Source: Pseudobacillus lumedeiriae
GTDB lineage: Bacteria; Bacillota; Bacilli; Bacillales; Domibacillaceae
Length of the DNA: 64,000 nt
Reading direction: 5' to 3'
NCBI RefSeq assembly: GCF_044891285.1
Contig: NZ_JAUIYO010000011.1
Location: 1-64,000 of the forward strand
The notes beneath the pieces were generated by a model. That model was not told where the DNA came from and searched no databases. It worked only from the letters and a program-made list of their open reading frames with translations. The translations under genes and the position numbers were made by a program. Below are positions 48,726-57,160 of this stretch, one piece after another (position 1 is the stretch's first letter; each line of letters starts with the position of its first letter).

Positions 48726-48742
48726 TTGGCACGATTGTTGCA
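48726..48742 (+). promoter_or_regulatory. Sigma-54 promoter of gabT
   Basis: TTGGCAC-GATTG-TTGCA matches the -24/-12 consensus TGGCAC-N5-TTGCW exactly. The -12 element is 48 bases before the gabT start. A sigma-54 activator gene is the next gene downstream of gabT. Confidence 0.92.
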
Positions 48743-48789
48743 TATATAAAGCGAAACTAACTTTTTAAGAAAAGGGGTAAGAAAACATC

Positions 48790-50148
48790 ATGACAAGAAA
48801 ATTTGCAAAAGTTAACGGAAGCCTCCCAGGTGAAAAGGCGAAAGCATTATTAGAGAGAAGAGGAAAAGCTGTTCCACGCGGTGTTTCAAATGGCGTACCG
48901 ACTTTTGCTGAAAAAGCTGAAGGCGCATTAATCCACGACGTGGACGGTAATACATTTATCGATTTCGTTGGTGCGATCGGTGTAATGAACGTTGGTCATG
49001 GCCATCCGAAAGTAACAGAAGCTGTTCATAAGCAAGTGGATCAATATATTCATCCAGGCTTTAACGTTATGATGTATGAGCCATATATTGAATTAGCTGA
49101 AAAATTAGCAGCTATTGCTCCTGGAAATCATGAGAAAGAAGTTATCTTCTTCAACAGTGGAGCAGAAGCGGTTGAGAACGCTGTGAAAATTGCCCGTAAA
49201 TATACGAAACGTCAAGGCGTTATTTCATTCTCACGCGGTTACCATGGCCGTACATTATTAACAATGACAATGACAAGTAAAGTAAAACCTTATAAATATG
49301 AATTTGGGCCATTTGCTCCAGAAGTGTACAAAGCGCCTTATCCGTACATGTACCGCCGTCCGGAAGGTTTAACAGAAGAACAGTATGAAGATTTAGTAAT
49401 TGAGCAGTTCCGTGACTTCTTTGTTAACGATGCAGCGCCAGAGAGCATTGCAGCAGTTGTTATGGAGCCAGTACAAGGAGAAGGCGGTTTCATCGTTCCA
49501 TCTAAACGCTTTGTCCAAGCTGTATATGAAGAGTGTCAAAAACATGGCATTATCTTCATCGCTGATGAAATTCAAGCAGGCTTTGCGCGTACAGGCCGTT
49601 ACTTCTCTATTGAGCACTTTGATGTTGTTCCAGATCTTATTACAGTTTCTAAATCAATGGCTGCTGGACTTCCGCTTAGTGGTGTCATCGGCCGTAAAGA
49701 AATCATGGGTGTTTCTACACCTGGAGAGCTTGGCGGAACATATTCTGGAAGCCCGCTCGCTTGTGCTGCCGGACTAGCTGTTCTTGATATTATCGAAGAA
49801 GAGAACTTGAATGAGCGTGCTGAAAAGTTAGGAAACCTTGTTTTTGACCGCTTCCGTCAGCTTGCTGAAAAATATGACGTGATCGGTGATGTCCGCGGCC
49901 TTGGTTCTATGTGCGCAATGGAGCTTGTGAAAGATCGCCAAACGAAAGAACCGAATAAAGAACTAACAAACTTAATTATTACAGAAGCAAACAACCGCGG
50001 CTTGCTTGTGTTAAGCGCTGGTGCTTATGGCAACGTTCTTCGTCTGTTAATGCCGCTTGTAATTACAGATGAGCAGGCAGAAGAAGGATTAGACATTTTG
50101 GCAGAAGCATTAGAAGCAGCTGTCGCTCAATTGACTGTTCAAGCGTAA
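48790..50148 (+). CDS. gabT: 4-aminobutyrate aminotransferase GabT
   Basis: 452 residues, class III aminotransferase. The PLP lysine is in TVSKSMAAGLPLSG; FNSGAEAVENAVKIARKYT, IAAVVMEPVQGEGGF and IIFIADEIQAGFARTG are typical of GABA transaminases. It converts GABA and 2-oxoglutarate to succinic semialdehyde and glutamate. AAAAGGGG lies upstream. It is transcribed from the sigma-54 promoter at 48726 and linked to its activator and to gabD. Confidence 0.94.
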   Translation: MTRKFAKVNGSLPGEKAKALLERRGKAVPRGVSNGVPTFAEKAEGALIHDVDGNTFIDFVGAIGVMNVGHGHPKVTEAVHKQVDQYIHPGFNVMMYEPYIELAEKLAAIAPGNHEKEVIFFNSGAEAVENAVKIARKYTKRQGVISFSRGYHGRTLLTMTMTSKVKPYKYEFGPFAPEVYKAPYPYMYRRPEGLTEEQYEDLVIEQFRDFFVNDAAPESIAAVVMEPVQGEGGFIVPSKRFVQAVYEECQKHGIIFIADEIQAGFARTGRYFSIEHFDVVPDLITVSKSMAAGLPLSGVIGRKEIMGVSTPGELGGTYSGSPLACAAGLAVLDIIEEENLNERAEKLGNLVFDRFRQLAEKYDVIGDVRGLGSMCAMELVKDRQTKEPNKELTNLIITEANNRGLLVLSAGAYGNVLRLLMPLVITDEQAEEGLDILAEALEAAVAQLTVQA

Positions 50149-50243
50149 CTTTTTCATTCAACAAGGAAAGAGGAAAGACATGCTTATCTCTCGGGATGAT
50201 TTTTGCTATAATGAAAGCAATACTACTCGAGAGGAAGCGTGTC

Positions 50244-51599
50244 ATGAATTCATTCCATGATCCTGCACGTGATGAATTATTTGATATTTTCGAATCATCT
50301 TTTGATGAAATTTTAGTAACGGATGCAAAGGGTGTCGTGATTCTCGCTAATGCAACTTGCCGGGAGCATTACGAACGAAAGGCCGGCAGTCTAGTCGGGA
50401 AGCATGTGAAGGATTTGGAGAAGATGGGGATCTTTTACCCATCGGCTACATTGAAGGTCATTGAAAGTATGCATCCGATTGAATTATTTCAAAGGTCTCA
50501 TACTGGCCGCTATTTTCATGTGCGTACAAGACCGATCTTTCATCCGGATGGTTCATTAAAAAGCGTCATCAGCTATTCACGTGATTTGACAGAGCTCATG
50601 CAGCTGCGCAACAAGATTGAAGAGATGGAAGATGAGCTGGCTACCTACAAGCAAGAATTAAAAGAACCGCTTGAATTCGACGGACTTATCTCAAAAAGTG
50701 AACAAATGAACAAAATCATACTCCTCGTCCGTAAAATCGCTAAGGTGAATTCAACGGTTCTTCTATTAGGAGAAACAGGTGTAGGAAAAAGCAAAATTGT
50801 CCGTCTCATTCATCAGTTAAGTGATAGACGTGATCAGCCGCTTAACGACATTAACTGCGCTGCGCTGCCTGAACAGCTGATTGAATCAGAATTATTTGGC
50901 TATGAAGGCGGTACCTTTACCGGCGCTTTCCGAGAAGGGAAGAAAGGACTTATTGAACTGTCCAATCACGGCACGTTATTTTTAGATGAAGTGGGAGAAC
51001 TGCCGCTTGCTGCCCAGGGGAAATTGCTCCACGTCCTCCAGGAGAAACAAATTCGCCCAGTCGGCGGCCGGCAGCCCATTTCTTTAGATTTGCGAATCGT
51101 TGCTGCTACAAACAAGGATTTAAAAAGTATGGTAGACAGAGGCAGTTTTCGCAGAGATTTATATTATCGGCTCAACGTGGTACCGATCCAAATTCCACCG
51201 CTGCGTGAACGAAAAGAAGATATCGTTCCATTAATCTATCACTTTTTAGACTATTTTAATCAACTCTATCAAAGCACTGTCCGTTTTTCCCCAAAAGTGA
51301 TACAAGCCTTCCTCAGTTTTGAATGGAAAGGGAACATACGTGAGCTTGAAAATATGGTGGAGCGTCTCGTCGTTACAGGAGATGAAGTAGTCACTTTAAA
51401 TGACTTGCCGCCTGATATGTTTGAACAGGAAGTAACAGAGGCAGGAGCCACTCTTCCAGAAATGATCGAAGAAGTGGAACGCAAAATGATCATTCAGGCA
51501 TACAACAAAGATAAATCAACGTATAAAATTGCCAAAGCACTCGGAATCAGCCAGTCATCAGCTGCGAGAAAAGTAAGGAAATACATTGAAGAAGAGTAA
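50244..51599 (+). CDS. gabR: Sigma-54-dependent activator of the gab locus (PAS-AAA+-HTH)
   Basis: 451 residues. The N-terminal PAS domain (FDEILVTDAKGVVILANATC) precedes a short coiled-coil linker at about 130-150. The AAA+ domain has Walker A GETGVGKS, the sigma-54 contact loop GTFTGA, Walker B TLFLDEVGELP and GNIRELENMVERL. A Fis-type HTH lies at the C-terminus (TYKIAKALGISQSSAARKVR). It has its own sigma-A-like promoter (TTATCT-17-TATAAT at about 50183-50211). It should activate gabT in response to GABA or succinic semialdehyde, as described for a GabR activator in Bacillus thuringiensis; the symbol follows that analogy. Confidence 0.87.
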   Translation: MNSFHDPARDELFDIFESSFDEILVTDAKGVVILANATCREHYERKAGSLVGKHVKDLEKMGIFYPSATLKVIESMHPIELFQRSHTGRYFHVRTRPIFHPDGSLKSVISYSRDLTELMQLRNKIEEMEDELATYKQELKEPLEFDGLISKSEQMNKIILLVRKIAKVNSTVLLLGETGVGKSKIVRLIHQLSDRRDQPLNDINCAALPEQLIESELFGYEGGTFTGAFREGKKGLIELSNHGTLFLDEVGELPLAAQGKLLHVLQEKQIRPVGGRQPISLDLRIVAATNKDLKSMVDRGSFRRDLYYRLNVVPIQIPPLRERKEDIVPLIYHFLDYFNQLYQSTVRFSPKVIQAFLSFEWKGNIRELENMVERLVVTGDEVVTLNDLPPDMFEQEVTEAGATLPEMIEEVERKMIIQAYNKDKSTYKIAKALGISQSSAARKVRKYIEEE

Positions 51600-51630
51600 C
51601 GAACAAATAGGGAGAAAAGAGGGGAAAGAG

Positions 51631-53055
51631 ATGAAGAATTGGAAAATCTATATTAACGGTGAGTGGATCGAAACAGAAAGAACAATTGAGGTCATTAATC
51701 CAGCCACAAAAGAAGTGATCGCGACTATTCCAGATGGCGGCACAGAAGAAGCGGAAAAAGCAGCGGATGCGGCATATGGGGCGTTAAAACAATGGTCGAA
51801 GCTGACAGCAAATGATCGGGCGAACCATTTAATGAATTGGTACCGCTTAATCGATGAAAATAAAGAAGAAATCGGTAAGATCATGACGCAAGAACAAGGA
51901 AAGCCGCTACAAGAGGCAATCGGTGAAGTGGGCTATGCGAACAGCTTTATTTCTTGGTACGCAGAAGAAGGAAAACGCATTTATGGTGAAACAATTCCTG
52001 CGTCTCATCCAAATAAGCGTTTATTCGTTCAAAAAGAGCCAGTAGGTGTCATCGCAGCCATTACTCCATGGAACTTCCCAGCAGCGATGATTACGAGAAA
52101 AGTCGGCCCTGCTTTGGCAGCTGGATGTACAGCAATGATTAAGCCAGCGACACAAACACCTTTAACAGCGATTCGTCTTGTAGAATTAGCGGAAGAAGCA
52201 GGCATTCCAAAAGGGGTTATTAACATTGTAACAGGAAGCGCCCGCCAAATCAGTGAAGCGTGGATGAAAGATGGCCGCGTACGGAAGGTTTCTTTCACTG
52301 GTTCTACAGAGGTCGGCAAGACGCTTATGCGCGGTGCAGCTGATACAGTGAAGAAAATTTCTCTTGAGCTTGGCGGACATGCACCATTTATCGTAACAGC
52401 GAATGCAGATATTGAAAAAGCAGCGAAGAACTTGATTGCTTCTAAATATCGTAACGCTGGACAAACGTGTGTATGCGCGAATAGAGTGTACGTACACGAA
52501 TCAATCGAAGCGGAATTTGCGGAAGCATTCAAGCAAGAGGTAGCTAAGTTGAAACTAGGAAACGGAATCGAAGAAGGCATTGATATCGGTCCGTTAATCG
52601 ATGAGCAGGCCGTGGCGAAAGTCATCAGCCAAATTGAAGATGCGAAGCAAAAAGGCGGAAAAGTGATTGCCGGCGGTAAAGAAGCCGAAGGAGTGAATGG
52701 TTTCTTCATCGAACCAACAGTCATCACAAATATAACAGATGACATGCTCTGCATGAACGAAGAAACATTTGGACCGCTAGCACCAATTGCGACGTACAAA
52801 ACAACTGAAGAGGTGCTTGAGCGTGCGAATAACTCGCCATACGGCTTAGCAGCTTACGTATTCAGTGAAAACATCAAGGAAGCAATTGAGCTTTCTGAAG
52901 GCCTTGAATACGGCATTATCGGCTTAAATGATGGACTTCCATCTGTTGCGCAGGCTCCATTCGGCGGCTATAAAGAAAGCGGACTTGGCCGCGAAGGAAG
53001 CCATTTCGGCATCGATGAGTATTTAGAGATTAAATACATTTCTTTAGGGCTTTAA
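51631..53055 (+). CDS. gabD: NAD(P)-dependent succinate-semialdehyde dehydrogenase GabD
   Basis: 474 residues of the aldehyde dehydrogenase superfamily. The catalytic Glu is in SLELGGHAPF, the catalytic Cys in NAGQTCVCANRVY, and the cofactor motif is FTGSTEVGKTLM. It oxidises succinic semialdehyde from GabT to succinate for the TCA cycle. The start is ATG 51631 (MKNWKIYING) after AGAGGGGAAAG. It follows the activator gene by about 30 bases and precedes a terminator. Confidence 0.93.
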   Translation: MKNWKIYINGEWIETERTIEVINPATKEVIATIPDGGTEEAEKAADAAYGALKQWSKLTANDRANHLMNWYRLIDENKEEIGKIMTQEQGKPLQEAIGEVGYANSFISWYAEEGKRIYGETIPASHPNKRLFVQKEPVGVIAAITPWNFPAAMITRKVGPALAAGCTAMIKPATQTPLTAIRLVELAEEAGIPKGVINIVTGSARQISEAWMKDGRVRKVSFTGSTEVGKTLMRGAADTVKKISLELGGHAPFIVTANADIEKAAKNLIASKYRNAGQTCVCANRVYVHESIEAEFAEAFKQEVAKLKLGNGIEEGIDIGPLIDEQAVAKVISQIEDAKQKGGKVIAGGKEAEGVNGFFIEPTVITNITDDMLCMNEETFGPLAPIATYKTTEEVLERANNSPYGLAAYVFSENIKEAIELSEGLEYGIIGLNDGLPSVAQAPFGGYKESGLGREGSHFGIDEYLEIKYISLGL

Positions 53056-53063
53056 TTTAATAG

Positions 53064-53122
53064 AAAAAAGAGGCTGTTCCGAAAATCGGTAGATCTGCTG
53101 GTTTTGGAACGGCCTCTTTATT
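53064..53122. terminator. Terminator between gabD and the ger operon
   Basis: AAAGAGGCTGTTCC pairs with GGAACGGCCTCTTT around a roughly 27-base loop with T or A flanks on each side. It ends both gabD and the convergent ger operon. Confidence 0.85.
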
Positions 53123-53150
53123 CATCATTTCTGCTTAAACAATCGTCAGC

Positions 53151-54233
53151 TTATTCCACGATGCCTGTGCTTCTAATTTCAACTTTCATTTGAAAATCGA
53201 TAGGGAGAGAGCGATAACGTTCATCCCAGCCTGTCTTGTCAAAATTTCTGTAATGGCTTCGCACTTTTTCACCGATTCGCAGCGGATCTGTGCCTAAGGA
53301 TTGCAGTTTTTTCACCATCTTTTCTGCCCTATTCGTCATTTCTTTCTTCCACTCCTGCTCTAACTTGTGAATAGAAGATTTTTTGTTCAGTCCCAATAGG
53401 CTGGAGGCTTCCCTCACCTGTCCCAGCATAGAAACTTGAATGGTAATCCGTGGATTGTCTTCAGGTCCTGATACTTTATATTTTACTTTTGATCGAATAT
53501 CCTCAATATTCACGTATGTGTTATCTTTTAACGTGATTTCATATAAGCCCCCTTTTGTCTTTTGGTAAAGAAGTCTAAATAAGGTACTGTCTCGTATAGA
53601 AAGGGATCCTACATACCGATCGTCCTTGAAAAGAGCCAGTCCTTTATAATGAATATGGTCATGTTTCTTCTCTAATAGAGGCAGGAAAGGGTCTTGGCCG
53701 AACGCTTTATACTGAGATAAGAAAGCATGAACAGTCGGCTCAGGAATAAAGTCTTTCAACGTTTCTGCCGTGAAGTGAGAAAGATACTGGGCAGTATTTT
53801 GTGCATTAGGATAGGGAAAAGTTAATAACTCTTCCGCGCTTCCGTCAACGACCGCCATATGCACATCCCGGCCGATCGCGATGGAGCGTCCAATCGGATC
53901 CGCAAGGTTTTTAATTCCATGTTGCGCAAGCTCTTTGCTGATCAAGAAGTTATTCAGACGTCCTACTCTAAGAGGCCTCTGAGCCTCCATTTGCTGCTTT
54001 TGCTGGATGTCTAATATCGTACGACCTACGGCTGTAAAGAAGGAGGGGACGGGCTGTACATTTTGTCCCGGTGGATAAAAAGGAGCTGAAGCAGTTCCCT
54101 TTATCTGATGTTCGTCCACATAATCATAACTAACAGCAGAGATATGCTCGATATCTTCAAGTGTCTGCGGCTTAATGGAATAATTAAATATTAATATAAG
54201 AATGAAGAGGCTCCACAATACGAAAGATTTCAT
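53151..54233 (-). CDS. Ger(x)C-family germination protein without lipobox cysteine
   Basis: 360 residues. The C-terminal two thirds match GerAC (HYKGLALFKDDRYVGSLSIR, NPRITIQVSMLGQV, KKEMTNRAEKMVKKLQSLGT, DPLRIGEKVRSHY). The N-terminus is one hydrophobic helix, SFVLWSLFILILIFNYSIKP, followed by the mature region. The usual lipobox (L-T-G-C-W) is replaced by IFNYSIK with no Cys at all near the N-terminus. Known GerAC subunits are lipoproteins in the spore inner membrane. This one must be held by an uncleaved helix or be inactive. It overlaps the B-subunit gene by four bases. Confidence 0.85.
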   Translation of the reverse strand: MKSFVLWSLFILILIFNYSIKPQTLEDIEHISAVSYDYVDEHQIKGTASAPFYPPGQNVQPVPSFFTAVGRTILDIQQKQQMEAQRPLRVGRLNNFLISKELAQHGIKNLADPIGRSIAIGRDVHMAVVDGSAEELLTFPYPNAQNTAQYLSHFTAETLKDFIPEPTVHAFLSQYKAFGQDPFLPLLEKKHDHIHYKGLALFKDDRYVGSLSIRDSTLFRLLYQKTKGGLYEITLKDNTYVNIEDIRSKVKYKVSGPEDNPRITIQVSMLGQVREASSLLGLNKKSSIHKLEQEWKKEMTNRAEKMVKKLQSLGTDPLRIGEKVRSHYRNFDKTGWDERYRSLPIDFQMKVEIRSTGIVE

Positions 54234-55321
54234 GATGTTCCCCTCAATTTATTTCGAATCAGCTGGTAGAAGAAGAGAAAAGGAATGTAAGCATAAATGA
54301 CGTACATAGCCACCACTCCTATGAAGTCAATTAATGAATAGAGCTGAGCCCGCTCTTTAAAGAAAGGAGTTGCCACAATAACGATCGAAAGAAAGAGAAC
54401 TAGGCTATATTTTTGTTTCATAGAAAATAGTTGTTTCACTCCTCGTGTCGCAGCCCACATATATATACATAGATTAGGGAGAATAATAAACAGCCACGCA
54501 GTAATCCCTGCATACTCAAACCTTTCAAGAAAAGGAAAATCAACAATTTTCCATAAAGTGACTTGAGGCCAAATTGTCTGTTCTAATTGGTTAAAGCTAA
54601 AGTACACGAAACAAATAAGGGCTGAGAACAAATAAAAAAAGGTACTCACTGCAATGCCGAGCTGTGCCCATTTTTGTGAGCTGGGGGCATTTTTTATAAA
54701 AGGATAAAAGAACAAAATCGTTTCAAATCCTGAAAAATATAAAGACATTACTTTAGAACCAGCTAATAAATCACTTGCTGAATGCTCCATAATAGGAAAC
54801 AGATAAGAAAATTGGGGCTGTTCTAAAGCGAATATGTTTAACGATAGTAAAGGAATCAGGATGAAGAAACTGAAAAAACAAAGCCCGACAATGACCCGAA
54901 ATCCTCCGATCACATACACATAGATGAGAACAGCGAGGATGAAAGTAATATACCATGTACTCATCTGGTAAAACATCCACACTTGAACGACTTCGATATA
55001 CCGGCGGATGACAGTTACTGTTGCCAAAACCATGTACGCAACTAATGCTAAACTAAGCAGTCCGCCGATCCATTTGCCAAACAAGTCTTTGTGAATAGCG
55101 AAAATATCGTTGTTTCCTTTATTTAAAATCTGGTAAAGCATCCATAAAATAATATGGATAGAGACGGCGCTGATAATAATGGAAATCCAGGCATCCTGGC
55201 CTGCTTCTTTCGCCAAATATCGTTGGAAGCTTAGAATGCCTATACCAATTTGCGTAGAGATGATAATATAAAAAACTAAGAAAGAGGAAACTTTTTTGTC
55301 GTCTGATGGTAAGGGCAGCAT
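54230..55321 (-). CDS. Germinant receptor B subunit (GerAB/ArcD/ProY family)
   Basis: 363 residues and about 10 membrane helices in the endospore-germination permease pattern (VFYIIISTQIGIGILSFQRY, AGQDAWISIII, FVYFSFNQLEQTIWPQVTLW). In GerAB the helix bundle carries the germinant (amino acid) site. GGAGGTGG precedes ATG 55321, 21 bases after the A-subunit stop. Second gene of a three-gene ger operon; the germinant is unknown. Confidence 0.9.
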   Translation of the reverse strand: MLPLPSDDKKVSSFLVFYIIISTQIGIGILSFQRYLAKEAGQDAWISIIISAVSIHIILWMLYQILNKGNNDIFAIHKDLFGKWIGGLLSLALVAYMVLATVTVIRRYIEVVQVWMFYQMSTWYITFILAVLIYVYVIGGFRVIVGLCFFSFFILIPLLSLNIFALEQPQFSYLFPIMEHSASDLLAGSKVMSLYFSGFETILFFYPFIKNAPSSQKWAQLGIAVSTFFYLFSALICFVYFSFNQLEQTIWPQVTLWKIVDFPFLERFEYAGITAWLFIILPNLCIYMWAATRGVKQLFSMKQKYSLVLFLSIVIVATPFFKERAQLYSLIDFIGVVAMYVIYAYIPFLFFYQLIRNKLRGTS

Positions 55322-55342
55322 GCCGCCACCTCCATGTTTAAA

Positions 55343-56833
55343 TTAATCGTCAATGTCCCAATTGTTTTTCTTTAATGCCTTTGGCTGAAATCTAAAATCA
55401 TCCTTGGGTCTTGATAGCAACGGCCGTTTCTCCTGTTTATTGAAAGGAAGACGGATGAATGAATCTTTCAAATCCGGCAGACGCAGCGGGTATAATGGTT
55501 CCAGAAAAGGACGTCCTAAAGAAGTCAGCTTTAACAAATGGGCTAAAAGAAAAGCAGCACAAACAGCCATACCTAATAGACCGAGCAGCTGGGCGAACAG
55601 CAGAAAAGGAAAGCGGATCAGGCGGATTCCATTTGTGATTCCATAGACAGGTGCGGTGAAAGAGGCAAGTGCACTTAACGCGACGATAATGATCAGCACG
55701 TTGCTTGTCAGCCCGGCTTGAACGGCAGCTGTTCCGATGACAATCCCGCCCACGATCCCGATCGTCTGCCCGACTTTTGTCGGCAGCCTGGCCCCTGCTT
55801 CCCGCAGAAGTTCAATCGTCAGTTCAAGAATAATCGCTTCTAAAATAGGAGGAAAAGGAATGCCGGCTCGTGATGAAATAAGCGTGCCCAACAAATCTTG
55901 GGGGATCATCTCATAATGATACGTTAAAATGGCTACATAAGCAGGTGTCCCCCAAATAGAGAGCATCATTGCAAACAAACGAAGCAGCCGTAAAAAAGAA
56001 GCTACATTCCAAAGTGCAAAATAATCTTCAGATGCTGAAAAAAATTCAAAAAATGTCGCTGGTGCCGTCAGGGCAATCGGTGATCCCTCAACAAGAATAG
56101 CCACTTTGCCTTCAGAAAGTATACCTGTCACCCGGTCAGGCCGTTCTGTCTCGATAAATTGCGGAAAGGGGGACTGTCCATTATCGGCCATCATTTGTGT
56201 AAGAAACGAGCTGTCGATGACTTCATCGTAATCGATTGCCCCAATCCGTTGAATAACGGTATTAACGTTCTCCTCGTCAGCGATGCCTTTGACATAAACG
56301 ACCGCCACCCGGGTTTTTGATAACTTGCCCACAGATAGTTCTTTCGTTTGTAATTCCAGGACATGCAGCCGATTGCGAATGAGGTTTAGATTCGTATCTA
56401 ACGATTCAACAAATGCGACTTTTGGTCCGAGTACAGAAGATTCCGTTTCCGGAACGGACACTTGTCTCTTCTGGACATCTGGTACAGGAACGAGAAGGCA
56501 AGAAGCATTCTTTTCCCCTGTATAAATGAGCAGAGACCCTGTCAATAGCTTCTCTCGGACGTCCGGGATCGCCTCTGTAATGGTAACCCCCTCGATGGGC
56601 AGCTTTTCTTTTATTTCTTCTAACGTAGAACATTCTTTTTCTGTAAGAATAGAAAGAACATCGTGATGAACAGTTTCCGAATTAACTAATGTTTTAAAAT
56701 AGGCAATAAAAAAGGGGGAATTTTTATGAAGCTTAAATGTGAGAAAGTCTGATGATTCGCTACATGCTGCTAGTAGTTCGGACAGTTCATTTGCTTGAAA
56801 GGGTAAACGGCCTTTATTGAACTTTTTCCACAT
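55343..56833 (-). CDS. Germinant receptor A subunit (GerAA family)
   Basis: 496 residues. A soluble N-terminal region to about 270 (GPKVAFVESLDTNLNLIRNR, SKTRVAVVYVKGIADEENVN, FPQFIETERPDRVTGILSEG) is followed by a C-terminal membrane part. That part contains FEFFSASEDYFALWNVASFL, SRAGIPFPPILEAIILELTI and GIVGGIVIGTAAVQAGLTS. It forms the oligomeric channel body of nutrient germinant receptors in the spore inner membrane. AAAGGAGGAAG precedes ATG 56833. First gene of the ger operon, read from a sigma-G-like promoter. Confidence 0.93.
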   Translation of the reverse strand: MWKKFNKGRLPFQANELSELLAACSESSDFLTFKLHKNSPFFIAYFKTLVNSETVHHDVLSILTEKECSTLEEIKEKLPIEGVTITEAIPDVREKLLTGSLLIYTGEKNASCLLVPVPDVQKRQVSVPETESSVLGPKVAFVESLDTNLNLIRNRLHVLELQTKELSVGKLSKTRVAVVYVKGIADEENVNTVIQRIGAIDYDEVIDSSFLTQMMADNGQSPFPQFIETERPDRVTGILSEGKVAILVEGSPIALTAPATFFEFFSASEDYFALWNVASFLRLLRLFAMMLSIWGTPAYVAILTYHYEMIPQDLLGTLISSRAGIPFPPILEAIILELTIELLREAGARLPTKVGQTIGIVGGIVIGTAAVQAGLTSNVLIIIVALSALASFTAPVYGITNGIRLIRFPFLLFAQLLGLLGMAVCAAFLLAHLLKLTSLGRPFLEPLYPLRLPDLKDSFIRLPFNKQEKRPLLSRPKDDFRFQPKALKKNNWDIDD

Positions 56834-56881
56834 TGAAGATTCTTCCTCCTTTCATTATTGCTTCACTTGACTGTCAGCTTT

Positions 56882-56911
56882 TATTATGGACAAGAGGAGA
56901 AAGGGTTATAA
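56882..56911 (-). promoter_or_regulatory. Sigma-G-like promoter of the ger operon
   Basis: On the minus strand TTATA, an 18-base spacer and CATAATA resemble the forespore sigma-G consensus (GMATR, N18, CATNMTA). The -10 is perfect, the -35 weak. ger operons are sigma-G genes in B. subtilis. Confidence 0.45.
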
Positions 56912-57040
56912 CATGATCATAGAAAAATATAACTGTTTGTAAAGAAAAGGTTTATTTTATGAGGGAGAAAAGATGGTTCAGCCAAGCTAATGAGATGAAA
57001 ATTGAGAAAACTATCAAGTTCTTTACTATGGACATTGAAA

Positions 57041-57085
57041 AAGGAGCTGTTCTATAAGCGGATGGCTTATAGAACAGCTCCTAAA
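57041..57085 (-). terminator. Terminator of yutJ
   Basis: AGGAGCTGTTCTATAAGC and its exact complement surround a four-base loop; the minus strand then reads CTTTTTC. The rest of 56834-57160 holds only the ger promoter. Confidence 0.88.
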
Positions 57086-57160
57086 GAAAGATGATTCTGT
57101 TTTCTTTTCGTTTTGTGCGCAGGATTAAAATCTAGCGAAATTGAGAATGATTCACCTAAG

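Noticed and set aside
52029..52799. 256-codon open frame antisense to gabD
   Set aside because: It mirrors codon bias of gabD on the other strand and has no start signals; gabD is a clear enzyme gene.
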